A stretch of 64,000 bases of DNA from JABCYV01 sp035512155. GTDB lineage: Bacteria; Acidobacteriota; Terriglobia; Terriglobales; Acidobacteriaceae. The notes beneath the pieces were generated by a model that was not told where the DNA came from, searched no databases, and saw nothing but the letters and a program-made list of their open reading frames with translations. The translations under genes were made by a program, and so were the position numbers. Numbering within the stretch: the first letter of the stretch is position 1; each line of letters opens with the position of its first letter. This document shows, in pieces, positions 34,902 through 43,583 of this stretch. Location: contig DATKEN010000159.1 of assembly GCA_035512155.1 (NCBI GenBank), forward strand, positions 10,891-74,890, read 5' to 3'.

Positions 34902-35771
34902 CTAGCGGAATCGCGGCCTGAAGTCTGCCTCTGCACGCATTCCATCGGAATCAGTGGCAAGCTGCGCTAGATGAGTGCCCGGCGTGCTTCCGCTGCAGAT
35001 CACGAATAGGAACCAATAAGCCACCGTAAACAGGCATAGAGCCCCGAATGCGATCCCCAGCGCGAACCACCAAGCAGGAAAAGTGTGGGTCATGGCGAGG
35101 GAGACGACGGAAAAAAGCAACACCGCGGACAAAAGGATCAGCCCGTCCGCTAGCCACGAAAGGCTGCGGGCTGAAATGGGAACGGGAAAACCATAGAGTT
35201 GCAGTGGCCGGTGCGACGCTTCTGCTATTGGCGGTGGATTCGGCTTGTCTTTGCTAAGTCCCCAGTGCTCTGGAGAAATCGCTGCCTCCGCCTGCAAGCG
35301 GATGGCCGGACGAGGAGCGGCGGAAAATAGCAATTCTCTGGCTTCTCCGGTCCGCTTGCTATGCAAGAAGACGGAGTCCCAAACGCCGTGATGAGCCATC
35401 ATCAGAAGCTGGGTGAAGAGCCATTCCTTCAGCTGTCGGCGAGAACGTTGCGGAATCGAAAGAAACTCAACTCCAGCCTGGCCCATCGCGTCGGCCCAAG
35501 CGACACGACCTGCAGCTTCCATCCGGGTGCGCGGACTCAGCAATTCGAAGCGCAGATAAATCTGCTGGTTTGCCCGTAATGGAGCTACCGCCTGGATGGC
35601 GATGCCGGCCTCGCTAAGGTTGCGGATGATGCCACCGTTAGCTTGATCCAGGTTCACATACGCCAGATTGTGAATCTTCTGGCGGAAATGCCGACGCTTT
35701 CGGTACGGCGCAACTGCTGCGGCGGCAGCGGCGCCGGATGGCGACAGATCCGACCGATACTCCATGGTCAA
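34902..35771 (-). CDS. PilZ-domain protein with C-terminal RDD-like membrane module
   Basis: A 289-residue protein. The N-terminal PilZ domain shows RRHFRQKIHNLAY (RxxxR) and NLSEAGIAIQAV (NxSxxG), followed by a helix reading RRQLKEWLF, which also appears in the PilZ-GAF-Sel1 protein at 41781, so the two are paralogous there. Its C-terminal 100 residues contain two hydrophobic segments beginning ISARSLSWLADGLILLSAV and ending in the GSTPGTHLAQLATDSDG pattern of RDD-family membrane modules. This suggests a membrane protein controlled by c-di-GMP. Transport or scaffolding activity is unproven. Confidence 0.65.
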   Translation of the reverse strand: MTMEYRSDLSPSGAAAAAAVAPYRKRRHFRQKIHNLAYVNLDQANGGIIRNLSEAGIAIQAVAPLRANQQIYLRFELLSPRTRMEAAGRVAWADAMGQAGVEFLSIPQRSRRQLKEWLFTQLLMMAHHGVWDSVFLHSKRTGEARELLFSAAPRPAIRLQAEAAISPEHWGLSKDKPNPPPIAEASHRPLQLYGFPVPISARSLSWLADGLILLSAVLLFSVVSLAMTHTFPAWWFALGIAFGALCLFTVAYWFLFVICSGSTPGTHLAQLATDSDGMRAEADFRPRFR

Positions 35772-35824
35772 ATCTTAAGCGGGGGAACGGAAGCGCCTCA
35801 GTAACCGCGCTGGTTCGGGGGGCG

Positions 35825-36130
35825 TCAAGAGGCCGGACGTTCTTCGGATGGAGGAATGGCGGGTTCAGCCTTTTCCCGCTGCGCATGATCCCAGGCAATA
35901 AGGCGATTGAGGTCGTAACGGTAAGGCCCGTAAGCCTGAAAGTTCTTTTCGTCGAACAGGCGCTTAATGCCACACCCAAGGCATACCTGATAGGCGTAGC
36001 CCTGGGCACGAACGGGCCAGCTCATTTTTCCGTGCCAGCAACCGCGGAGGAGCACTACAGCGGCGCCCGCAACCCCTGTAGCCAGGCCCAAAGGCCAGGC
36101 CCAGCGCGACTTCTTGTTTTCCTCACTCAC
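35825..36130 (-). CDS. small membrane-anchored protein of unknown function
   Basis: A 101-residue protein when started from the GTG at 36130; a TTG at 36181 would add 17 residues. One hydrophobic segment (WAWPLGLATGVAGAAVVLL) anchors it, and the soluble C-terminus carries a conserved-looking stretch, YAYQVCLGCGIKRLFDEKNF then YGPYRYDL, with a CxxC-type pair that could bind metal or be redox active. No family name is known to me. It lies upstream of the PilZ-RDD gene on the same strand, 53 bases away. The neighbouring amidase gene is divergent. Confidence 0.5.
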   Translation of the reverse strand: MSEENKKSRWAWPLGLATGVAGAAVVLLRGCWHGKMSWPVRAQGYAYQVCLGCGIKRLFDEKNFQAYGPYRYDLNRLIAWDHAQREKAEPAIPPSEERPAS

Positions 36131-36443
36131 CGACCACAGCCCGTAAACACTTCCAAAATCTAAGGATATGCCCAAATCCAAGCCGAGCGCAATAGGTCGA
36201 AGAGGCAGGGTAGCTTGGCAACGAGGCTGTGGCTTACCAAAGACCCATCACTGCTTCCCACCTTGGTTCAGCAAGGAAATATTGCGATTAGGACAAAACA
36301 CCTGTAACGTACAGCTACCGGCATCCCCCGGGCCCTGGCAGGCGACCTTTGCTTGCGGGGTGCGCAAGCCGTGAATTGACAGGCTTTTTTCCTGTGGCAC
36401 ACTGGGATTGACGCATGTAGTCACAGGGATTACCACTGTTTTC

Positions 36444-38684
36444 ATGAGCGCGAGTCCGCACAATGCGAACCCGGGGTTAACTAGCGAGATGCCGGAATCA
36501 GCCGCCGCCTCGATACCTAAGGCCGAATCCGCGTCCGCGGTGCTGGCGCCGAGTCATGAGGCTCTGCAAGCCCTTCTTGCCTTTTCTTCCTTGCACGAGC
36601 AAATACGGCAGCGCCGAGTGCGCGAAGCGCATAACGGAGTAGCTTCAGACCCAACTGATGTTTGGGAACTGGAACAATTCGTTTTAGATGAAGTTCTTCA
36701 TCTGGTGGCCGAGCGCGCTCTAGCCATCACAGGTGCCGATGGCATCGCCATTGCTCTGGCAGAAGGCGACGCGATCGTCTGTCGGGCATCGGCTGGAACA
36801 ATCGCCCCCGACGCCGGAGCCCGCTTAGATCCGAAGTCAGGATTCTCCGGCGCTTGCCTGCGCACTGCTCGAATCATTCGCTGCGATGACGTGGAGAACG
36901 ATCCGCGGGTGAACGTGCAAGCCTGCCGCAGGTTAGGCACGCGTTCGATGGTTGCGGTGCCGCTGGCGGGACAGCGCAGCGTGATTGGCCTCCTGGAAGC
37001 CTTTTCCAGCGCAGCTTATGGCTTCAACGACAGTGACGTTCGCAGCCTGAGCCTACTCGCCGAGCTGATCCTGGCGGCCATGAAGCCGGAAGAGGAAGAT
37101 CGGCTGGCCGAGATATCGGAGCGAGTGGTTCCTGTAGATAAAGTCGAAGCCAGGCAGTCCATCGAAATTTCCGAGCCCGAAGTTCAAAGCGAAGTCCACG
37201 AAACCCAAAAGTCAAGCTCTGACGAGGACACTCCCCAACCGGACGACAATTCCACAATCTTCTCGGCACTCGGCAAGAGGGAAAGCTCGAGGCCTGGCCT
37301 CGTGGTCGTGCTGTTGGTATTGCTGGCTGCAGTCGCGCTGGCAGGAGGACTGTGGTGGAGAATTCGGCACCAGACCAAAGCCCCTGTTATGGTCCCGCGT
37401 CAGGGCGTTTTGCAGCCCTCCCCAGCAGAAAGCAAGCCTGCCGAATCCGAAACCGAGAATGCCGCAACCGACGCGGTTGATCCGTCTTCTTCAAATCCCG
37501 AAGAACCTGGGACGCTGCCTCGCGTTACCGCTATCAGGGAATCATCCTCACCCGATTCCAGTACAGTAGTCGTTGATCTGCAGAACCCGGTTCAGTACGA
37601 GGCCCATCGGCTTAGCAATCCGGAGAGAATCTACGTTGATCTGCATGACACCGGATTGGCTTCGGGTCTTTTTGGCAAGACTCTCGAGGTGAAAGACTCG
37701 CTACTGGCTCGTGTGCGCATTGCGCAGCCCAAGCGCGGCGTGACTCGGGTGGTGCTGGAGACCAACGCTGCCTCCGATTTTTCGGTCAGACTGGAGTCCA
37801 GTCCCTATCGCCTGGTCGTCGAGGTCCACCGCGCCGCAACGAATACCCATCCCAAGACACAGAGCGCGACCCAGATCAGGATAAAAGCGGAGATTGTCAA
37901 TCCTGGCGCTACGCCCAAGCCCGAGCCGCTCATTTCTCCTGTTCAATCTGCTTCTCCGAATGAGCGGCAGCTTCGGGCGCAAGTACCGAAGATCCGCATC
38001 GTGCTCGATGCTGGTCACGGCGGATGGGACTTGGGGACGGTCGGCCGCAAAGGCTTGTTGGAAAAAGATCTGGTTCTTGACATCGTGCAACGAGTAGGGG
38101 ACCTAATCCAGGGCGGACTGGGCGCTGAGGTCATCTACACACGTCAAGACGACAGTTATGTCGCGCTGGAAAAGCGTGCCGAAATCGCGAACCTTTCGAA
38201 AGCCGATCTGTTCGTCTCGGTTCATGCCAACTACAGTGGTGACTCTTCGGCGCGTGGTGCCGAGACTTACTACACCAACACATATTCATCCGTGAGAGCG
38301 CGGCCGCGTGAGACCGATCCCGAGGATAAGTCCCTTCAGAACGTCAACTGGACCAACGTGGATATCCGTGAAAAAGTCCAGGAGTCACGACAGTTTGCGG
38401 CCAGCGTGCAACACTCGCTTTACAGCATGCTGGCGGCGAAGATTCCAGGCATTCGCAACCGCGGAGTCAAGAAGGCTTCCTATGTGGTGTTGACCGGAAC
38501 ATCTATGCCGGCGATCCTCGCCGAAGTTTCCTTTGTCAGCAGTCCCGAAGATGAAAGCAAGTTGAAGAGTTCGGAATATCGTCAGCAGATCGCTGAGGCG
38601 CTGTATAAAGGCATCGCGCACTACGCCACCACCTTCCGCCGGGTGGATATCGCGAGCGCCACTCGCAAGCCTGCCGGAGAGTAG
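36444..38684 (+). CDS. GAF - TM - AMIN - N-acetylmuramoyl-L-alanine amidase fusion
   Basis: A 746-residue predicted cell-wall amidase with a cytoplasmic sensor domain. Counting from ATG 36444, a GAF domain lies at about 78-213, a single transmembrane helix at 286-306, a periplasmic AMIN domain at about 363-463, and an Amidase_3 domain at about 517-731. The amidase zinc and catalytic residues are His525 (DAGHGG), Glu540 (LEKD), His594 (SVHANYSG) and Glu694 (LAEVSF). The AMIN domain targets peptidoglycan at division or surface sites, and Amidase_3 cleaves the MurNAc-L-Ala bond. The GAF domain carries four cysteines (113, 138, 147, 161) shared with two other proteins in this window. A TTG at 36408 would add 12 residues. 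Confidence 0.85.
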   Translation: MSASPHNANPGLTSEMPESAAASIPKAESASAVLAPSHEALQALLAFSSLHEQIRQRRVREAHNGVASDPTDVWELEQFVLDEVLHLVAERALAITGADGIAIALAEGDAIVCRASAGTIAPDAGARLDPKSGFSGACLRTARIIRCDDVENDPRVNVQACRRLGTRSMVAVPLAGQRSVIGLLEAFSSAAYGFNDSDVRSLSLLAELILAAMKPEEEDRLAEISERVVPVDKVEARQSIEISEPEVQSEVHETQKSSSDEDTPQPDDNSTIFSALGKRESSRPGLVVVLLVLLAAVALAGGLWWRIRHQTKAPVMVPRQGVLQPSPAESKPAESETENAATDAVDPSSSNPEEPGTLPRVTAIRESSSPDSSTVVVDLQNPVQYEAHRLSNPERIYVDLHDTGLASGLFGKTLEVKDSLLARVRIAQPKRGVTRVVLETNAASDFSVRLESSPYRLVVEVHRAATNTHPKTQSATQIRIKAEIVNPGATPKPEPLISPVQSASPNERQLRAQVPKIRIVLDAGHGGWDLGTVGRKGLLEKDLVLDIVQRVGDLIQGGLGAEVIYTRQDDSYVALEKRAEIANLSKADLFVSVHANYSGDSSARGAETYYTNTYSSVRARPRETDPEDKSLQNVNWTNVDIREKVQESRQFAASVQHSLYSMLAAKIPGIRNRGVKKASYVVLTGTSMPAILAEVSFVSSPEDESKLKSSEYRQQIAEALYKGIAHYATTFRRVDIASATRKPAGE

Positions 38685-38705
38685 ACATTTCAAGTTCCTG
38701 CAGTT

Positions 38706-40415
38706 TCAGCGCAACTGATCCAGCGCGTCCACTTCATCTTTCATGCCGAGAAATTGCCAGCGTTGCAGGGCAATGGGCACGTTTCCGTTCTGCCACACGA
38801 AGTCGTGAAAGGCCCGCAGGCTAAAGGCGTCCTTCTTCTGGCGCTGAGCATCGGCGAGAAATCTGTAGATCTGGAGTTTGCCAATCTCATAGGAAATTGC
38901 CTGGCCTGGCCCTGAGGCAAACGCTGAAGCTTCGGCCCGAGCGGTTTGCGGATCCATGGGCACGGTGTTTTTCAAATATTCGGCAGCCTGCTCCATGGTG
39001 AATTCACCCAGCGCCAGTTTGACATCCACTTCTACCCGCAGCGCCCGCAGGCGCATGAAGTTCCAGATCATCTCGCGGCTGCGCGGACTGTCCTCGAATA
39101 GTCCAGCCTGCAGCATCGTCTCTTCTGCGTAGAACCCGATCCCTTCGTTGGCACCGGAATCATAGTAGTGGCGCCGAATGGGATCGGGATGCACCCAAGA
39201 AAGCACCAGCTGAAAATAGTGCCCCGGCACTCCCTCATGGACGATGATGGCACGAGGATCCTTCGCCATGCTGAGCGAGAAGTAGCCTAGATCAGGACCA
39301 GGCGGACTTACGTAGCGAGTCCCTCCATCTTTCAAACGGCTGGGTCCCGTGAAGTCATCAGGCTCGCCGAGATCGGTGAGCGGCGCAATGTACTCAGGCA
39401 TGGGCACGAAATGATAGTGCTGCACCCATGCCGGCACGGTGAGAATGTCCTTGGCTTCCAGGTGAGCTCGCACCGCCAACTCATCCTTTTCCTCGTGAGC
39501 TATCTGCTCGGCCAGGGTTTTGAAGAGTGTCAGTTGGGGAGCACCAAGATTGCGATGTTCTTCGTAGGTCTGCGATGCCACCGACCGCGCCCATTCCTGG
39601 CGTCCCATGGCCAGCAATTGCTCAGGGGTGAACGGCACCAGCGCGACGTTTTTGAGGAAGAAAATGTACGCGTCACGACCAACCGCAGTTTCAGATGCCA
39701 TCGCCGGCAAGCGCTGGTTCAACCATTCGCGATAAGATTCTAGTGCGACAACAGCCTGCACCCCCGCGGCGTCGACACCACCTGCGGCCTCGGGCTCAAG
39801 TAGAGGCTTCACCTCGCGAACCGAGTGCAAAAGGCGAGGCCCGAGGTCGCGCAGATGATCGAGTGCCAGACGTGCAAAGGGGGCGACGGGTTGGGTGAGA
39901 TTTTTCTTCCCGTCCTCCAACGTCCGCGGAATCGAGCCCAGCATGGCAAGGATGTACCGGCTTCGTGTGGCGTCAAACGGCGGAGGCTGCAGAAGAAGAT
40001 TCAAATACGAACCTGCGCTCTGCTCTACATAGAACATGGGGTTCCGTTGCCAACTGCGATTCACATCGAGTTCCCAGCGGACGCGGGCGATTGCAGACCC
40101 CATCAGCCGATAGTCCACCTGACGCGCCACAGACCATGACGACGCATCAATCTTTTTCCAGCGAGCTTCGAATTCTTCGAGTTGCTTTTGATAGCGTGCA
40201 ACAGCGGCGGGAGACCAGTCGGGCAGCCATCCGGCGGGACGTTCGAGGCGGGGAATGTCGTCAGAAGTAGTTGGCTGCTCACTTGTTCGCCAAGCCCAGA
40301 AGTCACGCGCGAGATCGTCCAGAGACTCTGCGCGTACAGAGGAAGCGAGCAACAGAATGACAACGACTAAGAAAGGAAATATCGACACTGGGCGAGTCGT
40401 CTTCATAGTTGCCAT
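38706..40415 (-). CDS. exported DUF885-family putative zinc peptidase
   Basis: A 569-residue protein with an N-terminal signal sequence (SIFPFLVVVILLLASSVRA). It belongs to the DUF885 family, whose members include a zinc-dependent peptidase-like active site. Here that is visible as VHEGVPGHYFQLVLSW, an HExxxGH arrangement. N-terminal motifs such as DLARDFWAWRTSEQPT and the final NVPIALQRWQFLGMKDEVD are family features. Members are thought to cleave oligopeptides or related substrates in the periplasm; activity of this one is not tested. It has two possible starts (ATG 40415 and ATG 40406) and a hairpin (40426-40453) directly upstream. Confidence 0.8.
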   Translation of the reverse strand: MATMKTTRPVSIFPFLVVVILLLASSVRAESLDDLARDFWAWRTSEQPTTSDDIPRLERPAGWLPDWSPAAVARYQKQLEEFEARWKKIDASSWSVARQVDYRLMGSAIARVRWELDVNRSWQRNPMFYVEQSAGSYLNLLLQPPPFDATRSRYILAMLGSIPRTLEDGKKNLTQPVAPFARLALDHLRDLGPRLLHSVREVKPLLEPEAAGGVDAAGVQAVVALESYREWLNQRLPAMASETAVGRDAYIFFLKNVALVPFTPEQLLAMGRQEWARSVASQTYEEHRNLGAPQLTLFKTLAEQIAHEEKDELAVRAHLEAKDILTVPAWVQHYHFVPMPEYIAPLTDLGEPDDFTGPSRLKDGGTRYVSPPGPDLGYFSLSMAKDPRAIIVHEGVPGHYFQLVLSWVHPDPIRRHYYDSGANEGIGFYAEETMLQAGLFEDSPRSREMIWNFMRLRALRVEVDVKLALGEFTMEQAAEYLKNTVPMDPQTARAEASAFASGPGQAISYEIGKLQIYRFLADAQRQKKDAFSLRAFHDFVWQNGNVPIALQRWQFLGMKDEVDALDQLR

Positions 40416-40425
40416 GCTGAGCGAA

Positions 40426-40453
40426 CCCAGGCTACGCGAATGCGGAGCCTGGG
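40426..40453. repeat. inverted repeat upstream of the DUF885 gene
   Basis: CCCAGGCT at 40426-40433 is perfectly complementary to AGCCTGGG at 40446-40453. The 12-base loop has an inner CGC/GCG pairing. It begins 11 bases before the DUF885 start on the minus strand. The surrounding sequence (about 40410-40475) includes CATGCTGAGCGAA and GAGTCGAAGCATCCC, which resembles the palindromic spacer at 63.9 kb. It could be a mobile or domesticated repeat, or an RNA stem masking the ribosome-binding site. Confidence 0.45.
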
Positions 40454-40569
40454 GAGTCGAAGCATCCCTACCAGCACCTGTCTCGATTGCCTAATCTTTA
40501 ACTATAAGCGACTGATTTCGCAGAGCGAACGCAGCCCACTCTACTCAGGACTGTAACTTTGGGGTTCAG

Positions 40570-41694
40570 CTAGTTGAGGATTGTAACTAAACCCGAACTC
40601 CGACGCGGTAAGAAAGGACGATCAGTGATCTGAGTTTCGAACCTGGCGGCCCAGCGTCCCGGGATCGCCGTACTGCAAGATGGACAGCGCCCATCCGGAG
40701 TCAGGCAATAATCCTGAACGAAATATCCGTATCGCTTGACCAGGATTTCGCCGCAACTGTGACAGTGCGTGTCTTCGAGATCACCTACCATGCCCGGCAG
40801 GTTTCCAGCGTAGATGTAGCGCAAGCCTGCCTTCTTGCCGATATCCGCCGCGCGCAGCAAGTCTTCGGGGCCCGTATTGTCGGGATCGTCCATCTTGTAA
40901 TCCTTGTGAAATGCAGTCACATGCCACGGGATGTCGGGAGAAACGCTGGCCAGGAAATCAGTCAGCCCGCGCAGTTCTTCGTCGGAGTCGTTGAAGCCCG
41001 GAATCAGCAGCGTGACGATTTCCAGCCAGAAGCCCATCTCGTGCAAGCGTCGAATGGTATCGAGAATCGGCCCGATGCGGCCGCCAAGCTGATGGTAGTG
41101 ACGGTCATCGAAGCTCTTCAGGTCCACTTTGTACAAGTCGATCCACGGACGCAGATATTCGAGCACTTGCGGCGTGCCGTTACCATTGGAAACGAATCCA
41201 GTCATCAGACCTGCGGCCTTGGCCTCCTTGAAGACCGCCACCGCCCACTCGCTAGTGATGAGCGGCTCGTTGTAAGTGCTGACTAGAACCTTTGCACCCT
41301 GGCGCAGAGCATCGCGAACCAGCACTTCGGGCGTAGCTTCGAGGGGTGATGAAACCGCGTTAGGATCGCGTAGCGCTTGCGACGTCACCCAGTTCTGACA
41401 GTAAGAACAGTGCAGGTCGCAGCCCAACATTCCGAAACTGTAGGCCAGAGCGCCCGGATACGCGTGGAAGAACGGCTTCTTTTCGATAGGATCGCATTGC
41501 ACGCCGCCCACGTATCCCCAGGGAACGTAAAGAGTGCCGCCCTCGTTGTACCGGACTTTACAGACTCCGAGTTGGCCATCTGCGATAGGGCAACAATGCC
41601 CGCAGGCATAGCAGCGCACTCGATTTCGGTCGAGCTTCTCATAGAGCTCGCCCTCACGCACGTGGCCATGGACAATGTCTCGAAGGGTGGGCAC
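40570..41694 (-). CDS. amrS: AmmeMemoRadiSam system radical SAM enzyme
   Basis: A 374-residue radical SAM protein of the AmrS type. The 4Fe-4S cysteines are C92, C96 and C99 in GCDLHCSYCQNW (CxxxCxxC, with the QN following that marks this family). An N-terminal Cys-rich segment (RCYACGHCCPIADGQLGVCK) and a C-terminal CHSCGEI ... CPSCST pair suggest extra metal sites. Its partners AmrA (AMMECR1) and AmrB (Memo) are usually adjacent but are not seen here, so the gene is an orphan copy in this window. The reaction is not established. The start is a GTG at 41694. Confidence 0.85.
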   Translation of the reverse strand: MPTLRDIVHGHVREGELYEKLDRNRVRCYACGHCCPIADGQLGVCKVRYNEGGTLYVPWGYVGGVQCDPIEKKPFFHAYPGALAYSFGMLGCDLHCSYCQNWVTSQALRDPNAVSSPLEATPEVLVRDALRQGAKVLVSTYNEPLITSEWAVAVFKEAKAAGLMTGFVSNGNGTPQVLEYLRPWIDLYKVDLKSFDDRHYHQLGGRIGPILDTIRRLHEMGFWLEIVTLLIPGFNDSDEELRGLTDFLASVSPDIPWHVTAFHKDYKMDDPDNTGPEDLLRAADIGKKAGLRYIYAGNLPGMVGDLEDTHCHSCGEILVKRYGYFVQDYCLTPDGRCPSCSTAIPGRWAARFETQITDRPFLPRRSSGLVTILN

Positions 41695-41780
41695 GGCATT
41701 CCCCTGGGTCTATTTTAGACCCGGCGACGTGTAAAAAAACGATCAAGCGAGGCTTGCCGGATAGGATGAAAAGGGAAGGC

Positions 41781-43424
41781 CTACTGAGAAGCCGATGTAT
41801 TGTTGCTCTGGAGCCGATGAATCGTTAGCCACTCATTGGCTTGCTGCCTCGCCACGATGACCTGAACGCGAGTCATGCGGGAAGCAAGCGAAGGAACCCG
41901 GTCTTTGCTGATCTCGTCTCCACCCGCCGCTGCCAGCACGGCCCAGAAATAAGCCTTGTTTAGGTCCTCCGGAACGCCCCGTCCGAACTGGTAGTAAGCT
42001 CCCAGCGTTCCCTGTGCCTTGATGTGGCCCTGCTCGGCAGCCATGGAGAACCAGCGAACAGCTTCAGGATAGCTTTGAGCAACCTCATCTCCGGTGGCGT
42101 ATCGGACGCCCATGGCAAACTGCGCCGTGGCGTCGCCTTGTTCAGCCAATTGCCGCAAACCGACCAAGCCCTTGGCATCCGCTACGATCGGCGCGAGTGT
42201 TTTGGCCGCAGAAGTCTGCAGCTTAGAAGCCGAGGACACGTTGGTTCGATCGTCCATCCGCACGCGAGACCACTTCTCGATCCAAGGAGCAACCAGCCAG
42301 ATTGAGGCGCCGGCTAGAGTGGCCACGACCGCATAGAGGAGTATCTTGTGAGGACGGGCGGGCGTCGATCGATCGGCGGTCGTAATCGCCGGCGCCGGAA
42401 CCTCTGCGATCGGCAGATCCGGAACATCGACCGGAGAAGTATCAGCTTGCTTGCTGTTCGCACCGGAATCTCGTGTTGCATTGTTTACGGCGACCGAGGT
42501 GATCTGCGACAGTCTTCGAAGAATATCGCTTTGGTCGACGCCGAAAGCGTTGGGCCGTTCCGAAAATATCTCGATCAGCCCGACTACCATGTTGGCTGAA
42601 TGAATTGGAGCTGCCAGCATGGAGCGAATTCCGAGGGCACGGCAACTCCCCACATCGACCCGTGGATCGGTCTCAGAATCGTCACAGCGCAGCAAACTGT
42701 CGGTACGAATACACTCGCCCGAGAAACCGGATTCGGCGTTTACCCGGGTGCCGAGGCCGGGAGCATCTGACCCAGCGCTGGCCGCGCAAACCATCTCGCC
42801 GCCCTGTGTGAGAGCGATCGCAGCCCCGGTTGCACCGGTGAAGGTTAGGGCCCGCTCGACGATCAATCGGAGAGATGCATCAAGATCTGTTCCGCTCGAT
42901 TGCACTTTGTGCTCAATTGCGGTGAGGGCCGTCAAAACCGCCGCATATTCTGGGACTGCTAGGGTTCGGGGTGGCGGAGCAGTGGCGCCGGGCGCTTCTT
43001 GCAGCGCACTGGTCTTATGCAGCACGGTTGCGTGATTGCAGGCGGTAATCGTGTTCAGGAGGAGCCATTCCTTCAACCGGTGAAGAGACGAGTCCGGCAT
43101 CTCCGGAAACCGGATTCCATTGCGCCCTGAAGGTTCAGACCAAACTACCTGCCCACTGGTGTGGATGTAAGTCTTGGTATCGGAGAGATCCAGGCACAGA
43201 TTAAGGCTTTGGCTGGGCTCCAAAACGGACGAGGTCTGGATGGACATGCCTGCCTCGTTTATGTCCAAAATCTCATTGAGCTCCAGAACTATTCCGCTGG
43301 AGTTTCCATTTAAGCTGGCATAGGCGGGAGTGTGCACCTTGTGCCGCAGCCGACGGCGACGCTCGCGGATGGGCGGATTCCATTCCCGGCTGGGCTGGGC
43401 CGGCTTGGTTCCGGTGGGATCCAT
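41781..43424 (-). CDS. PilZ - GAF - TM - Sel1-repeat protein
   Basis: A 547-residue protein. A PilZ domain (about 22-125) has RxxxR in RRRLRHKVH but DINEAG in place of DxSxxG, so c-di-GMP binding may be altered. A GAF domain (about 185-315) carries Cys213, Cys238, Cys247 and Cys261 at the same spacing as in the amidase and zinc-ribbon GAF proteins. A transmembrane helix follows at about 361-380, and Sel1-like TPR repeats (about 420-505, GDATAQFAMGVRYATG, GHIKAQGTLGAYYQFG) occupy the periplasmic or far side. The overall layout suggests a sensor linking cytoplasmic signals to envelope protein interactions. Function unknown. Confidence 0.8.
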   Translation of the reverse strand: MDPTGTKPAQPSREWNPPIRERRRRLRHKVHTPAYASLNGNSSGIVLELNEILDINEAGMSIQTSSVLEPSQSLNLCLDLSDTKTYIHTSGQVVWSEPSGRNGIRFPEMPDSSLHRLKEWLLLNTITACNHATVLHKTSALQEAPGATAPPPRTLAVPEYAAVLTALTAIEHKVQSSGTDLDASLRLIVERALTFTGATGAAIALTQGGEMVCAASAGSDAPGLGTRVNAESGFSGECIRTDSLLRCDDSETDPRVDVGSCRALGIRSMLAAPIHSANMVVGLIEIFSERPNAFGVDQSDILRRLSQITSVAVNNATRDSGANSKQADTSPVDVPDLPIAEVPAPAITTADRSTPARPHKILLYAVVATLAGASIWLVAPWIEKWSRVRMDDRTNVSSASKLQTSAAKTLAPIVADAKGLVGLRQLAEQGDATAQFAMGVRYATGDEVAQSYPEAVRWFSMAAEQGHIKAQGTLGAYYQFGRGVPEDLNKAYFWAVLAAAGGDEISKDRVPSLASRMTRVQVIVARQQANEWLTIHRLQSNNTSASQ

Positions 43425-43583
43425 ACAGAAGTCTGGTACATATTACCCCAGCTCGGCTAGTTGTCTAATCAGGAAGTTGCATTTGCTGTGACAATCGCGG
43501 CTGGGACCAATGCATGGCCTAATGCTACCAGTGGGTTGACTTTACCAACCACAGATGGAAGACTCCACACGGTGGGGTGGGGT

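Noticed and set aside
36395..36412. A TGGCAC...TTGA pattern upstream of the amidase fusion gene, suggestive of a sigma54 promoter.
   Set aside because: The spacing is seven bases instead of five and the GC of the -12 element is missing.
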